A stretch of 64,000 nucleotides of DNA, from assembly GCA_013398175.1 (NCBI GenBank), contig VZRZ01007772.1:124001-188000 (forward strand), written 5' to 3'. How positions within the stretch are numbered: the stretch's first letter is position 1; the number at the start of each line of letters is the position of its first letter. A program made the position numbers and the translations under genes. This document shows, one piece after another, positions 1 to 36,100 of this stretch. The DNA comes from Climacteris rufus. Taxonomy: Eukaryota > Chordata > Aves > Passeriformes > Climacteridae. The notes below the pieces were generated by a model. The model was not told the origin of the DNA and did not search any database. It worked only from the letters and a program-made list of their open reading frames with translations.

Positions 1-21830
<21,830 letters not shown>

Positions 21831-24800
21831 GCGCCCAGCCGGGGGCTGTCCGTGCCGGCCCGCGGTGCTGCCCGCGCCGTGACACCATTGCGGCTCTTCC
21901 CGCGACCTGGTCTCGTGGCCTGCTCATGAACTTTTTTTTTTTCCCCTGCTGGCTCCGTTCCCTGGAAGGGTTTCCTCTTGTTTTGCGCTCTGCAATGGGA
22001 AGAGGACAGGGCGGCAGCACTGAAGTGATGTGTTCAGGGCTGCTTTAAGTTGTTTTCGTCTCTTTGTTTAGCCACGTCGAGGAAGAGCTGTGGGGGTGCA
22101 GCTTTTGGTGCTCCCGTGAGCCTGGTGCTGAGCCAGCTCGAGCAGTGCTGGGAGGTGCCTGCAGGAGATGGGCCTCGGGAGCAGCAGTCAGGACCTTCCC
22201 TCAGCAAACAGGAGCTGCCATGCTTCCTTCTCCTGGTGCTTAGTGGGGGGGAAGCTTTTTTAGGTGACTTCACTGCTAGGTCTGTCCTATCGTGGTTTGG
22301 TATATCTGAAATATCAGAATAATGCAAACAAAATAATTATTTTTCTCGCAGTTTAATCTGAAAGTGCTTGAGAGCCCAGGGTAGTTTGTTCATCCTTTGC
22401 CTTCTCCTTTAGCCGTGTTCTTTCTTTGCTACCTATAATGCATTACTAAAGATGTGATATTTGTGTCCCATACACCAGTGCCTGTACACTCAAAACTTAC
22501 CCTAATACAAGATTTCCACCAGCCATACATGAAGTGACTTAATCACGCAGTCTCCAACGTGGTTTGGGTTGTGCTAGTGAGGGCTTCTTGCCAACAGGAC
22601 TCTCCCACCAGCAATGGACACCTGGAGAGGCAGCCTGTTCCAGAACAGAAATCTTAGCCCAGGCCTAGGGCTATGGTTAGGACCAGGATCAGAGTGAGGA
22701 GAGTGAGAAGTAGGGAACTATAGGCATTAGATTGGTGCCTAGGTACAGTTCCTTCTAGAGTCATAACTGTCGTGCCCATTTTTTCCTTTGGAATGCCATC
22801 ATCTGAACATAACTGTTCCATTCACAAGACCTTTACCTGAATGGCAGGTGGAGTATGCATCAAGTGCTGCCCAGGGGAATTCTGCTCTGCTTGAAGCTTG
22901 GCAGGTTGGCTTCCTGCTGTAACACTGTTAACAGCACTGATTAGCTCCTGTCAAGAGTCAGTAGGGAAGAGAACGTGCAGTTGTGATTCTTGTGCTCCCT
23001 TTTTTACTTTGAAACGCAGTAAGCTAATGGTACACTGTTCTGATTCCTCCTAATCACCTAAAACTGCATTCCCTCATTTTAGATTATAACATGGGTAGTG
23101 AAAGCTGTGTAGGAAGAAAACTGAGTGGCTGCTGAAAGTCTGTGGCTAAGTTGAATGCTGATTGCCTTCAAAGTTACTAAGACCATCCTCAGAAAATCTC
23201 AATGGGCTTGTCTGCAAAACAGTTACACTGGTGTTGCTTTCTCTAATGGAAGAAGTAAACTGATTTAAAGAAGAAAGATTTTCTCAGTTGTGTTGATCAG
23301 CCCTGTAGCTTAGCTATGCTCTCCTGCCTTTGATCATAGGAAGTAGGTCCTGTTTCCAAAAGAGGGTAGGGATTTTTCATACCCAGGGCTCTTTATAGCT
23401 GCTGCAGGCAGACTTTACTCCAAGCTGAGCCATTAGTTGCTGTCTCCAAGCTAAGACATTTATTGGCTGTGCACACAGTTGTGCTATGATGGAGTCATGC
23501 TTCAAGCTGTTTTTCCAGCCGCCTGTGTCAGGGTTACAGGCTCTGCAGTACTGCCAGGCGTACAGCATGAGTGGGCATAGGTGTTAAGAGAAATACAGCA
23601 GCACATTTTCATGCTCTGTCATTGGAGTTAAATCTAGTTAAGCTAAACTGGCCACAAGAAGTGGAGACAGTGAATTTGTGGCTTCAGAGCAATAAAATGG
23701 AAAAAAAGAGTGAATTGTGTATATGTTCTCCTCCTTCAATTCCTCCTCCTCCTAGGTCATATACCGTTTCGGTGCTCCTCCAAATCAAAAACAAACAGAA
23801 AGGAAAACTTATAATTTCACTGTGGCATCTTTGGTCAATATTTATTCAGAACTATACAAGAAGTAAAAAGAGACACTAAGTGGTGGCTGTTGACGGTGCT
23901 GAAGTTAAGAGAAATTACATAAGCTGCCGAACACTGTCATCTTTTTCCTTGTCTCCCAAATCTATTTCTCTTCTGAAGCAAACATCCTTGGGTGTCTATG
24001 CAAATGCTTTTGCCTTTCATCATTTCTTGAAAATGTCAGAACTCTGCTGCTTCTGCAGAGCTGAGCTTAGAAACAGAAAAGCAAAAAGCATTGTCATATC
24101 AGAAGTCTCCTTTAAATCATGGATAAGCACTGGAAACAGCCTGGAAACTGATTGTGCTGAGTATTGTGTCCTATAGATCTCTAATGCTATTGCCCCAGTA
24201 CCAAAAATTTATCCCTATTCACTCATTCCAGGGCTTATGGAGATATTTTTGTTCTGTGAAACCAAAACTGCTTCAAAGGAAGAAAGGAGGTTTAATGAAT
24301 CTTCACTCTAAAGCATCTTGGAATAAGAACAAAGCTTCTGAAATGCTCAAATTTATGTTTTACTGAAAAGGGCTTGGGAGGTTTTAATTTCTTGTGATTC
24401 TCTATGCCAGCATTTTGGGTAATTTTTTGCTTTAGAAATGGTTCATTAATATATCAGTTGACTTTCTAGGAATGGTGCTTTTTTTCATTACTAATTTGCA
24501 AAGGGATTCAAGATCTGTCCATATCACCCCTGATTAGTATGTGTGTACATTTTTAAACATTCTGCAGCACCATTCTGTGCTTTCACATCCTCTGACAGTC
24601 TGTCCTGCTGATTTAGCAAGACTTCACTGCATGCAATATGGCAGTGATCCCAGGGACTTAAATGGATGAGACAAATGGTTTATAGAATACTTTCTTTAAA
24701 AGTACCTAAGACAGGAGAACTGCCTCAAGTTTAGTCTCCAGACTGATGTACTGACAGATTTGTTCCCTAGTCATGTGCTAATTGTTTTGGAATGAGAATT

Positions 24801-25429
24801 ACTTCTCCTGGGTCCTTCTACCAAAGCAGCATGTACAAAATTAATTTAACAAAACTCAGCAACAGACCATATGGAAGGGGGAAATGGTATTTATTTTAAA
24901 CAAAGTTGATTTCAGTCACTAACACAGTGTGTTGTAGATGTCAGTCCCTTGCACTCCCACACCATGTACTCAGAAGCATCCAGTCACGTGTGATACTTTA
25001 ATACACAATCCTCTATTGATGTTTCATTCAGACCAAGTCTTGTTTTTCTGCCACACAGTAAGTTAAATTGCACTGGCATACATGTCCACCATTATTGCTG
25101 CTTTCTTCTGTGTCTGCAGCTACCTTTAACTTTGGGAATTAAAAGGAGAAAGCTGGAAATTGTACAGGCAAGCTCTATTATATACCTTAAAGACAGAAGC
25201 CCTAAAGACACCTGCAAGCTGTGGATAGTGCTTATAACCACCCCCTTGTAGGGACAGTGGAGCAGGAAAAATGCTTTTCTTTTTTTTTTGTTTTACAGAA
25301 CTATGGAAATTCATGGGGGAAAATGTGGCTCTGTTTTGAACTTCAAATGAAATTTGGTGAATTCTTTAATCTCAGGCACTAAACTGTGTAAATTTTCCTT
25401 TTCCTACTTTTGCTTCCTCTGCCTGAGAC

Positions 25430-25715
25430 TCAGAAATGGCTCTTTTGTTTTAGCCACGAGTCAGCTAATGGTCATCTTTTATTGGCCTAAGTCAGCTCCA
25501 GTGCCACACACTTATGCTTTTTATTGTTTGTATTTTAGTTTAGTTTAGCCTAAGCTCCAATGCCAAACACCTTATATATTTACTTAATTTAATTTAATTC
25601 TATTTTATTTTGTTTTGGTTTATTTTGTTTATTATTACTATTTTGTTTATTTTATTAGACTAGATTATTTTATTTGATTTCATTTTACTTAATTTCATTT
25701 TATTTTATGCTATGA
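25430..25715. repeat. Local duplication and T/A-rich low-complexity tract
   Basis: A segment reading CCTAAGTCAGCTCCAGTGCC with ACACACTTAT (from about 25487) is repeated in diverged form as CCTAAGCTCCAATGCCAAAC with ACCTTAT (from about 25549). A degenerate TTTAT/TTTAATT tract runs on to about 25715. Confidence 0.75.
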
Positions 25716-28700
25716 CTATTTAGTCTTCCTTTGAAATCCAGGGCACAAATCCCAAACTGTGCTCTCAGGCACAGATTTAATGTGTTCTTCAAGAAATGTA
25801 CCAGCCCTGTGCTAAACGAGCTGCTCTGTGCCAGACCTGGACTTGGTCTCAGCTGTGACCCCTCAGAAATGCCAAGCAAGCAGGCCTCTGCTGGAAGCTG
25901 AGAGATTTTGGGTGTTTCATCTGTTTATTTTGTATGCTGATGAGAATTTGGGATGGACAGAGTGGCCAGCATATTTTGGAAACATATTTTATACAGGCAG
26001 GTTTTATGGAAAGCAGATACCTTCCCAAAATGATTATAACTTACCATTTCAGGGCTTTGCTTTCCCGTGCCCCACTTGTTCCTGTCTCAGCAGGAAATAA
26101 TTTTACCAAGATGTAGAGGAGACTGTTCAAAGCATCTGCTGACAAATCTGAGTATCCTGTTGCAAATCCATATCCTCATTTGCTGGAATTGCAGAGGCAA
26201 AAGGTAGCACAGAAGTGGGGTTGAACATAACATTTCCCAGCAAAAAAAAAGCTAGCAGGTGCTGGTTGCTGTGGAATCTGGATGAAATTAAAAGTGGTTC
26301 CTCCCTTGCAAGGGAATTGATGATGTAAGAGTGAGATCTTTGGGAACAGGTACACTTTGGAGAAAGCCTACTGAGAAAACTCAGGTGTTAAGCCTAACTG
26401 GCACACAAGTGGCAGAAGAATTAGAATGGCCACATCTGGGGAGGTGATGCAGGGCTGGCCAGTGCTATTAGTTAGGGGAATGTCAGGGAAGAGGACAGTG
26501 AAGTAGTTATGGTCAGTCCCACAGCATTACTGCCCTCCAGGCCCATGTGTGAGATCAACCACTGTGATACTGGGTTTGTCCCCGTGAGAAAGGGCTGAGA
26601 ACAGAACCACTGCCCTTCATGATTTTCTCATGTGGGCATACAGCATTAAAAACAGTTGCAGCTTGTTCTTTCAGTGATAACTTTCTGGCAGAGACAAAAG
26701 CAGTAATGTTTGTACTGTGATATCAAACACTGCCCTTTCTTTTCCACTCTTGCCCTTCCCCATTGAAACAGTAATATATCAGGGAAATCTGCTGCTAGAG
26801 TCTCTGTCTTGCTGCAGTCTGTGTTTAGCTCTAAATCCTGGTCTGAATACAACTAATACTGTCAAAGATTTTGGTTTTGCAAATTTGAGAGAAAAATGAT
26901 GGATTCAGGCCCATCTTTAGTGAAGGATCTATTATGAGATGCCAGGGATAGTTAGACATATCAGAACATAATTACGTACATCAGTGCAATATTCAGCTGT
27001 TAGTCATTCTTGCTTAATGGTGAAATGCATGACAGTTTTGGGTTTTAACTGGCATCTCCATTGCCTGCTCTCAGTAAATAGATTGTTGGCCTCTTTTTTT
27101 TTTAATAGAAATTTGCACTTCATCTTCACCTTGCACACAGTCTAGTTACCCAGCCTGCTCTAATGTGTGCAGCAACTAATAAATGAGCAGCTGCCATGGC
27201 TACTGCAGCCATACAAAGGAAAGCTCTTCAGCTTTTAAGAAGTGGCTGGAGGCAGGTAATTAACCATGGCTTCACTCCTTGCACGCAAAGCGCCTGGAAA
27301 GTGGCGCACTGGGCTTCCCTGTGGGTTTGGCTTTTATGAGCACGTACTTCAAGGATTGCAACGTCGCTCTCTTTCCTGGCTACAGCAGGAGAGTAAGAAA
27401 AGGCAAGGCAAATCCTGTTACAATTAAGCTGGCAATAACAAAAGGGTCTTAAAAATATAATAGCAGATTAATCTTTGGAGAACTTCCTTCTCCTGCTTCC
27501 TTTCCCCCATTTTCAGGCTTTACTCTTTTGTTCTGTTCTCTCCACTGCTCCAAGAAATGCATCTCTAATGCATCCAGAAGTAGGAGGACGGTCACCAAAA
27601 GGTCTTGACCCTTTTCCTATCAATGCATGGTCATCTATGCATCTTAATACACTGGCCCTCTGTTTTTAAAGAATCCCTGATATTACAGAGCTATTTAAAA
27701 ATAACTTTTTTAGCATGCAGGGTAAATCACATACTCCTGTGTAGCAGATTATTATTCGTCTATCAGCCTACAGTAAGAAGTCTGATTTCTGCCCACTGAC
27801 TTCACTGCAAAGTTCTTAGTTGCCTATAATTAGGATAAAACTGGGTCCAAGGGTGCTAAATTATATCTTCTCCAGCACAGAAGATCATACCCTGACTTTC
27901 AGCCTTATCACTCTGTTTGCAAACAACAGTGAAATTCTTTTTGGGCCTCACTAAGCCATGACAGCATGATAGTCTCTTAGAAGTATAGACTGGATTTCAA
28001 GACAGAAATTGCTCTGACCAGCCAGTTTGAATTCTTGTAGAGAGAGGCAAAATTTCAGCCAGAAACTTGCTGCAAACCTATACATCCTGGGTGAGCTGCA
28101 GGCCAAGAATTGCAAAAATTACAAAACACTCTTACCATAAAAGCTACTGGTAATGGTTTATTGGAGTACATTTTATCTCTGTCTCTTTTTCATGTCTCAT
28201 TCAGAGCTTATTCTCTTGTCTCTGAAATTCAAACCATTAGTAGTTGCTCTTTAAATGTCAACAATAATTTTCAGTTGTTATAAAATTAATCTGAAGCTGA
28301 AGTTGCAATTTCGGTCATATCCTTACTCTTCAACTAGTGTATTTTACAGTGTTTGGGGCTTTGGGCCAAGCATTGGTATAAATCAAAATAAATACTTGGC
28401 TGACTTGCTTGGGTATCTTCCTTTAGCAATCTCTTTCTAGCTCACAGTTTGGCCTTCTTTGCAGCTGAGATACCTGGTTCTTTTTCTGACAGCTATTTTT
28501 TTTAGTGGTTTGTTTTTTCTCTTGTTTTTCGTTTCTGTTTTTACATCATCTGTGTGAAGCAAAAAATTATCTTGGTTCAGCAGTCTAACATTGTACTTTT
28601 TGATTTCTCAACACTCCAGCCAAGAGTTTTCAAGCTTCCTTGACTTTTGCCACTGCAATCCATGTTTTCAAAAAATACTGCTTATTAGCTAACTTGTATA

Positions 28701-30426
28701 CTTCTCTGTAATGCATTTTTTATGTGACAAAAAATTATGGTGATAACTGCTGGTGTTGACTCACACTGCTGTTTCTGCCTGGCCTGCCTATCTGTTGACT
28801 TCAGTAAGGCTGCTAATGTAAGGTTTGCAAGCCTCTGCAAGGAAATATGCTTCTTATAGATGCCCTTCTTTTAAAAATCCTCATAGTTTTCAGTTATCTC
28901 CGTTCTCTCCCCAACCCCTCCTGATTCCCTAACTGTGTTTTCTGTGGCCTCACTCCTAAGGCATGTCTGAGCCTTGCATCATGCCTAAGAGGGGAGGAGG
29001 GAAATAGTGATTACAGCCATCTGCCTCAGTAGGCTGGGGAACTGAGTGCTGGGAAAGCAGTTTTTGTCCTTGATCTCCACCAGCACTGACTGTGGGATCC
29101 AGCTCAGTAACTGGTGGGGAAGTGCAGCTGACTTGGGGTGACTGGATTCCTCTTGAGAGCTTATGTTCTAACTGTCATCTGGGTTTCTACAACCTTTGAA
29201 AAGGATGAGTAAAATGTTTTATTGTCCTGTTGTTTTTTACTGATTTAAGTCATTTTTAAACTTGGGGATGCTTGGGGATAGCAAGTGAAGTGAAATAATC
29301 ATCTTAGCATCTTTTGAAAATACTTTGAACAGCAGCAGAGTGCAACTTAGAGGGAAAATAGTTTCCATTTTGGGGTGACTGTGTTTGCAGCCCTGGGTCA
29401 TTGAGAGAATCTCTCAGCATGTACACTGCAGACCACCAGGGAAAAAAAAAAAAGAGAAAGCAGAATGAGGAGCTAAACAGCTGGATTTTCTACTACAGCA
29501 GTAGTATCCACTGGCTGGCCAATACAGTCACCTTGAAAAACAGTGTTATTGCAACTCATCCTGGTCAAAGTCTGAGCAGGGAAAGAATAATAAGAGTGAG
29601 TTGGTGGGTAGGAATTGCATCTACATGGCTCAGTGCTGGCGAACTCGCTCCAGCTCTGAGACTGGGAAGAGACTTCAAGCTCCTCTTGGGCCATATTTCT
29701 GCTGTGAAGCCATCTGATGACAAAAATACAGTAGGAAAGACCACATGGAGAGTTATGGCAGATTGTTAAGAAACGTGTGTGTAAAGAAATGCCTCTTTGC
29801 ACCTCAGAGCCAGGCATGCTCCTTGTCTTTGTGCTTTTTGGCTACAGGCTAGAGGTTCTGCCTCATACAAGAACAATGTTGATCTTCTCAAAACATTTGC
29901 AGAGGAGCAAAGCACAGCCAAGGCCCATTCTCCACATGCTGCTGGTCAGCTGACACGACAGCATCATACAAGGAAAACATCGTTTTTTCTTTCAGTAAAA
30001 CACCCATCCTTTCTTCAGTAAAAAAACCCATTGCATTAGAAGCAGCAGGATGAATTCTGCTATGCTTCCATCTTATACTAATTGTGTATTAGGGCATACA
30101 CAAGATAATTTTGAAGGGACATTTTTCATTCCCAGCCTGCAAAAGATTCTGTTTTCCAGCTGCTGGAAAATATTATGAGCTGATCTTGTAATGAACTCTC
30201 TCATGTAAGAATTGCCTCATTACCGCTAAATTTTGCCAGCTCTTAGATTTGTGTTCTACTTCATAAATTCCAAAAAGCAGCTCAGTGTATTTAGAAGCTA
30301 TTTCCCTGCTTTAAAAGGAACCAGAGTCTGTTCTAGGACCCAAGCCAGATCCCTTATAGTTTAAATGAAGATAGATTGCCATGAGCTTATTTCAAAAGTT
30401 TTTGCAGAGCAATTTCTCTCTTTTTT

Positions 30427-30493
30427 CTTTTTCTTTTTCTTTTTCTTTTTCTTTTTCTTTTTCTTTTTCTTTTTCTTTTTCTTTTTCTTTTTC
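30427..30493. repeat. (CTTTTT)n hexanucleotide microsatellite
   Basis: About eleven to twelve near-perfect units of C followed by five T. The open frames through it (poly-Phe on one strand, poly-Lys on the other) are artefacts of the repeat. Confidence 0.95.
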
Positions 30494-32855
30494 AAGGACC
30501 AAGAACCTGTGCTTTTTGTGTTCTTGAAGAACAGTGAATACGTCCAACAAAATTGCACTATTGTGTGAGCCTACTGGTCAAGTATTAATATCATAATATT
30601 TTTTTATTCCCTTGGCAGAACGCCACAGAGGGCCAGAATCCATTCTCCCTGATTCTACATACGAACTCCATAGGGTTCAATTCACTCCAAAATAAAGAGG
30701 AGCTGCTTTGGAGGAATTACTGATGAGGTCTGGAGGGTTTTTCACATCAATTTTTAATTTGAATATAATCCATGTCAATGTTGACCACTTTAAGTCAGCT
30801 CTGTGTTACTTGACTGCTCTAAAACAATTAATATCTCTTCTAATCATGGTGGGTGGTTACTGTGATTTTTCATTTTTATTGGCAGCCTGAAATAGTGAAT
30901 AGGAAAAAGAGGCAATTTTATCCTCTTACCTAGAAAGGTTTAGGCAGAGCAGCACAACACATTTGTACTGTGGTTCATGTTGCATATGCCCATAAGAAAT
31001 AGAAGGGAATTTGCTATAGGCTGCAAAAGCACTTCTGAACTAGGTACCTTCCAAATATCTGGGAATTCTGCCTCAGCAAAACAGTAACATTGGATCTTAG
31101 TAGACAGTGTTACCCACATGTTGGGTTTAACTAATAAATCTTTCCAAAAGGAGCTGGAGAAGGGAAAACTGTATCATGCATTTGGGCACATTTCTGATTT
31201 CCCATTAAAAGCTGTCTGCTTCCACCATGTCCAGGCAGATTTAAACAGATGAAAGGGTCAACTAAACAATGATTGTATATGTACATATATTAAGATATGA
31301 GAGCATTCAGTAATTTATTTTAGCTATTAAAATGCTGCTGTTATTTTGACTTGGAGAAAGGAGGAGCCTTAGCAGGATCAGAAGGCAGTATCTCATGGCA
31401 AACAACCAAAATTGGATGAGTTCAAAGATGCAAGAGGATATGTATTCAGTCTGCTCGAAAGGGAGCATGCAGCTGTGTCCTCATAAAAAGAAATAATTAA
31501 ATTTATGTGATCTTCTAGGGTTCTTTCCTTCATAGTCAATGCAAGAGAGTGTTTTTGATGTTATGACTTCTTTTTTTTCATAATGTCTTTCAAAACAAGG
31601 CCTACTGTCAAGAACTCCTCTTTTCCAGCCTTAGCCCTGACATTTGGCTATGGCTATGTTAATTACATTGGATCCCTTCTCCACTGCTACTGGAGAACTG
31701 CACAGCAGTCAGGAAAGCAGACCAGCCGGGAAAGCCATGGCTGGACCTGGACTGTGAGTTTGCCATCCGTACAGGACAGAAGTGTGCAGAGAAAGAAAAC
31801 ACGAGATCTGACATGACAGTGCTGAGAGAAGCTTCTAGTTGAATTAATATTTACACGAGAAATTGTTGGATTCTTTACAGGGACTTGTTTTATTATCTAA
31901 ACCCAAAATTCAATTTTACTTGTCATGTCCTAGCTGGAAGTAGAGTAGATAAAACAGGCTGAAATTCCAAGTGTGGGTATAATGAAATATTTAACCCTAG
32001 TACCCTATTCAGCCATTGCATAGTGTTCCTTTCAGATGTAAAAAAAAGAGAAGATTTTCTTCCAGTTTTGCCTCATAAAACCTGTTAACAATTATGATTT
32101 CTTATCGTGAGAATGGCTGAAAAATTTGGCATCTGAACATCATCACCTTATGGCATGTTGTACCTGAGCAAAAACTTATCCTCACACTTCACAAAACCAA
32201 GATCCATGGAAGGAACAGTTATAGCACGCTGAAGTGCTATTTAGGCTTTCAATTCTCTTCCCATAAATGTTTTTAAACCAGGGATTTAAATTAAGCACTC
32301 ACATTAATCACTCTCAAACTAATCAGTGAGTTGATTCCAAACCTGGCAGCCAGTCAGTGTTGATACAAGATTTGCTGCACGTATACTCACAAATTTTGTT
32401 TGCACAGTATTTTATTGCAAATATAAAAAGGCAAATGCAGGTGTCAATTATGAATGAAATTGGATCAGGATAAGCTGAAGTATGAAAGTGGTGTATATAC
32501 ACTCAGCAGCCTGTGAGTAAGGACAAAACCTCCTGTGATGTGACATCTTATTTGATAGATCTTCTTGGAAATAATAAATCACCTTTTCTTTCTGCAAACA
32601 ACACGAACCGTGTTCATAATTTGAGATTCTTTACATTATTAATAGCTTGTCAGAGAGCTCAGAAACTCAGCAAAGAAAGTATTCAGAAAATCCTATATAG
32701 TTTATATTAAGATTCCATGCTGATATTTTGTACATATGGCTTCCTATTTTACTAGCAAATTTACATAATTTTGTATTAGACAGGAAAGTCACAATCTTCT
32801 ACTTCTTTGAGGCATTTCCATACTCTAAGTATTCTGAAATACGATTTGAATAATA

Positions 32856-33121
32856 AGAATCATAGAATGTCTTGGGTTGGAAGAGATATTTAAAGATCAC
32901 CTAGGCCAACCCTCTCACAGGAACACCTTTCACCAAACCAGGTGTTCAGAGCCCATCCAACATTGCTGTAAGCATTTCCAACAATGCGGCATCCACAACT
33001 TCTCTCAGAAACATTTTTCAGTGCCTCATCACCCTCACCATCAAAAATGCCTTCCTTATATCCAATCTAAATCCTCCCTCTTTCGGTTGCCATTGCCCCA
33101 TGTCCTACCACTACAGGAAGG
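32856..33121 (-). mobile_element. CR1 LINE 3' end
   Basis: Begins AGAATCATAGAATGTCTTGG on the plus strand. It continues through GCCAACCCTCTCACAGGAAC, CCAGGTGTTCAGAGCCCATC and CATTGCCCCATGTCCTACCA, the usual antisense order of a CR1 3' region of about 270 bases. Inactive and 5'-truncated. Confidence 0.92.
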
Positions 33122-36100
33122 CTGGAATCTTTTTTACTCAAGTCATGCATACAGTTTGCTACGTATTTCAGAAAGTGAGAAATTTCCGGCAGTGCTGTTA
33201 CACTTTTACAGCTTCTGGACCTTATGTGCCAAGGAGTAAATTTCAACTTCGGAGCAGTCTGGCTCAGTGTGGGTCCTAAAGAAGCCATGCCAAAATAAGA
33301 GAAGAAAGACAAAAGATGCAAAGAGCATACAGACAGCTCCTAAGCCACAAAATAATCCTATTCCTCCTCTGAAGACAGTAACACACAGAAATCTGTCTTT
33401 GTAGCTAAAGCTGGTACTTTCTAGACTTGTCATGCTTCAAAAGATTATTTCTATGTTGTAACCAACAATAAGAGGCTGTTATCTGAGGAAGACAGTGGTA
33501 CATTAAAAGCCTCACTGAGTGATGCTGAACTGGGCGTGTATGTTTACTTCAAAAAATGTCAAACGACAGTATAACCCTGTGTAGAAAGGAAATTCTATAT
33601 CCTCACTGGAAGAATTTAGTGGGCAAAAAGAGGAAGCCAGAAAATCTCCCATGAAGGCAGAAAAGAATTCTGTAGTTCAAGAAGCACAAAACAGCTGGTG
33701 TATTCCTTTTTCCCAATCCTTTTTGTTATCTGAAATATACCTTCACAAATTAGAAGTTTTGCTAGTAATATGTTTTTTTCCTGCATGTGTTCTCTTTTTT
33801 TGTTGTCCTAGGCTGGCCAAGAGTATGCAGGATAGAGTGCAGAGCACAGATCCCTGCTGAGTGGAGCAGTGGAGAAAACAGTATTGCTGAGGCAGGAGAG
33901 AAAACTTGGCAGGAAAGGGTTCATGCCCACTCCTTTTTCTTGGTGCTGTAGTGAGCATGGGGAGAGTGGGCATGGAAGTGAGGGACAATGAAACAGTCAG
34001 GGTTCTCTTGCATAATGGCCACTTAATCTTTGGCTGTAAGAGTACAAGATCCAGGGTCCTGAGTGCCCTGGGGCAGGTGTAGGTGTTTAAAGAAAGATGA
34101 AGACCATCCTGGTCTTGCACACTCTAAAAATCTTCACCAGAACAGCCAACCTTGACTTTAGGTCTTCAAACTACATGTGGGCTGCTGAAAGTAAAGCTAT
34201 CATTAGATATTCAATAATTCTTTTCTAGAAGTAATTTATTGGGGTTTTTGCCCTCAAATAGACATCTCTTCCTTCGGTTTTTGTGGCATATAACCTGCAG
34301 GGCTAAATGGAAATTGAGTTTGTGCCTGTATTTCTAGAGTGATTTGGATTGGTGGTGTATCACTGGAACAGAACAGCCATCCTGGCTGTTAGACAATTTT
34401 AATAGTGATTTAGCCACTTTTCCCTTCTTTATTATGGACTTCTTTTCTTAGTTTCATATTTTCTTTTTCTTCATCTAAACATCCAATTTATAAATATATA
34501 ATTATTTACTGTAAACAAAACATAGATTTCTTCCAATAGTGATTTGAAATAATTATATAAAATATAAAAAGAATAAAAGCAATGTGGTACACTAGGAAAC
34601 ATAGTATCTGCAACATATCTTCTTCATTGGTCTAACCTACACTCTTCAACACATAAGCTTTTTTTATCTAACGGAAAGACGTGCAGGAACATCACACCTG
34701 CATATCTGATTAGCTAAAGCTAAACAAATCTGAATGTTAATTCAGTAGAATCCTCTGAACTAGTAGACAGCCAACTCAATTAAGCAGTTATCCTGATAAA
34801 GAGAGATAAAAATGCTTCCAAAAAGACTTGCCATGACATAAACTAGCCATCAAAGTAAAACTACAACAATAAAGAGATTACTCACAGCATTTCATTTGTC
34901 TTTGGTATTTATTTCCTTATTATGACTGGAATTTCTGTTTGTGATGTGAATTTGGCATTTCACGCTGATTTAAGAGCTTGTAATATTTAATTCCCTGTAT
35001 CACTGAATGAATATATATCCCTGTTAAGCAGTTTCACTGTCACTAAGTATAATTGTGCTAAATTAACTTCCATGGAGATGTCCTGGTTAGAAGTTTTTTT
35101 CTGTACTGGTGATTGTATACAAATAATATAATCCTGATTAAAAAAAAAAAAATTAGGAAAAAAAAAGAGAGAAGGAATTTGAATTTGTAGCTGCTTTTCA
35201 GAAGAGCAGGCAGGGAAGCATCTTCACACCAGCATCTCCTGGGACAGGAAAGATTACTTTTCTCAGCTGAGTCAACAGAGTGGTGATGGCCCCTGAGGAT
35301 TGACACAGGTGTTTCTCTAAAAGAGACACATGACTATTGCAATCCAGGCTTTGGCAGATTCCTGATTTCCACAGTGCTCCGCTCTCTTGCTGAGTGGAAA
35401 TTATCTGCAGTGCTGGTCTTTCTTTCTCTGGCCTCCTCTGAGCACATTGCACAGCAACAGTTTGCCACACAAATTCTTCAAATGATCCTCTTAAGAATTA
35501 ATGTTGGGAGAAGGCTTTTTCCTTTTTGAGCTGTTATGCTTAACATCTAATGAGCCCATGGTGTCAAGGCTAATGTGATAACTCTGTAGGCCAGACATTT
35601 CTCATGAGGAGTAAGGAATAATTTAAAACCATCATTAAGAGCTTCAAGGTCTTGAAAAGAGAAATTCTGTTCACTTTATCTATAATTTTAGGTAATTGTG
35701 CTACAGAATTCCTTCCAATTTAGTGCTCATTTCTGGAGTTACTAGGCAAAATAACAAGCTGACATCTGTATTGTATCATATGCTTGATTACCTGTATGCA
35801 GAAAATGGCAAAGAGCAATTTCAGATAACCAAGTGATTTGATGCTTGAGGGAATTTCCAATATAATTAATCAGCATCTCAGGACATTAAACTGTTTGCTT
35901 AAGAAGGATTTTTGGTTAATTGATGTTCACTGACTTAGGTTACACAGAATGCAGAGCAACTTTTAGTTGGCCTTGAAGCATCGAGCTGAAGAGTGTTTCA
36001 GAGGATTATTTGAAAAAAAGTTTTCATAGCTATTAATTTGCCTCTTAATTATCCTAATTACTAGACATTTGATTATCTTTCTTCTCATGTAAGCTAAACT

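Larger units (their letters stand above)
21926..32855. other. Intergenic, no gene seen
   Basis: DNA upstream of PIK3R4 without a recognisable exon, RNA gene or LTR. Open frames are at most about 120 codons and look random. It contains an AT-rich simple stretch near 25.6 kb and a hexanucleotide repeat near 30.45 kb. Coding exons of ATP2C1, the mammalian neighbour as I recall it, were looked for and not seen. Confidence 0.6.

Noticed and set aside
30361..30568. Poly-Lys and poly-Phe open frames
   Set aside because: Direct translation of the CTTTTT microsatellite.
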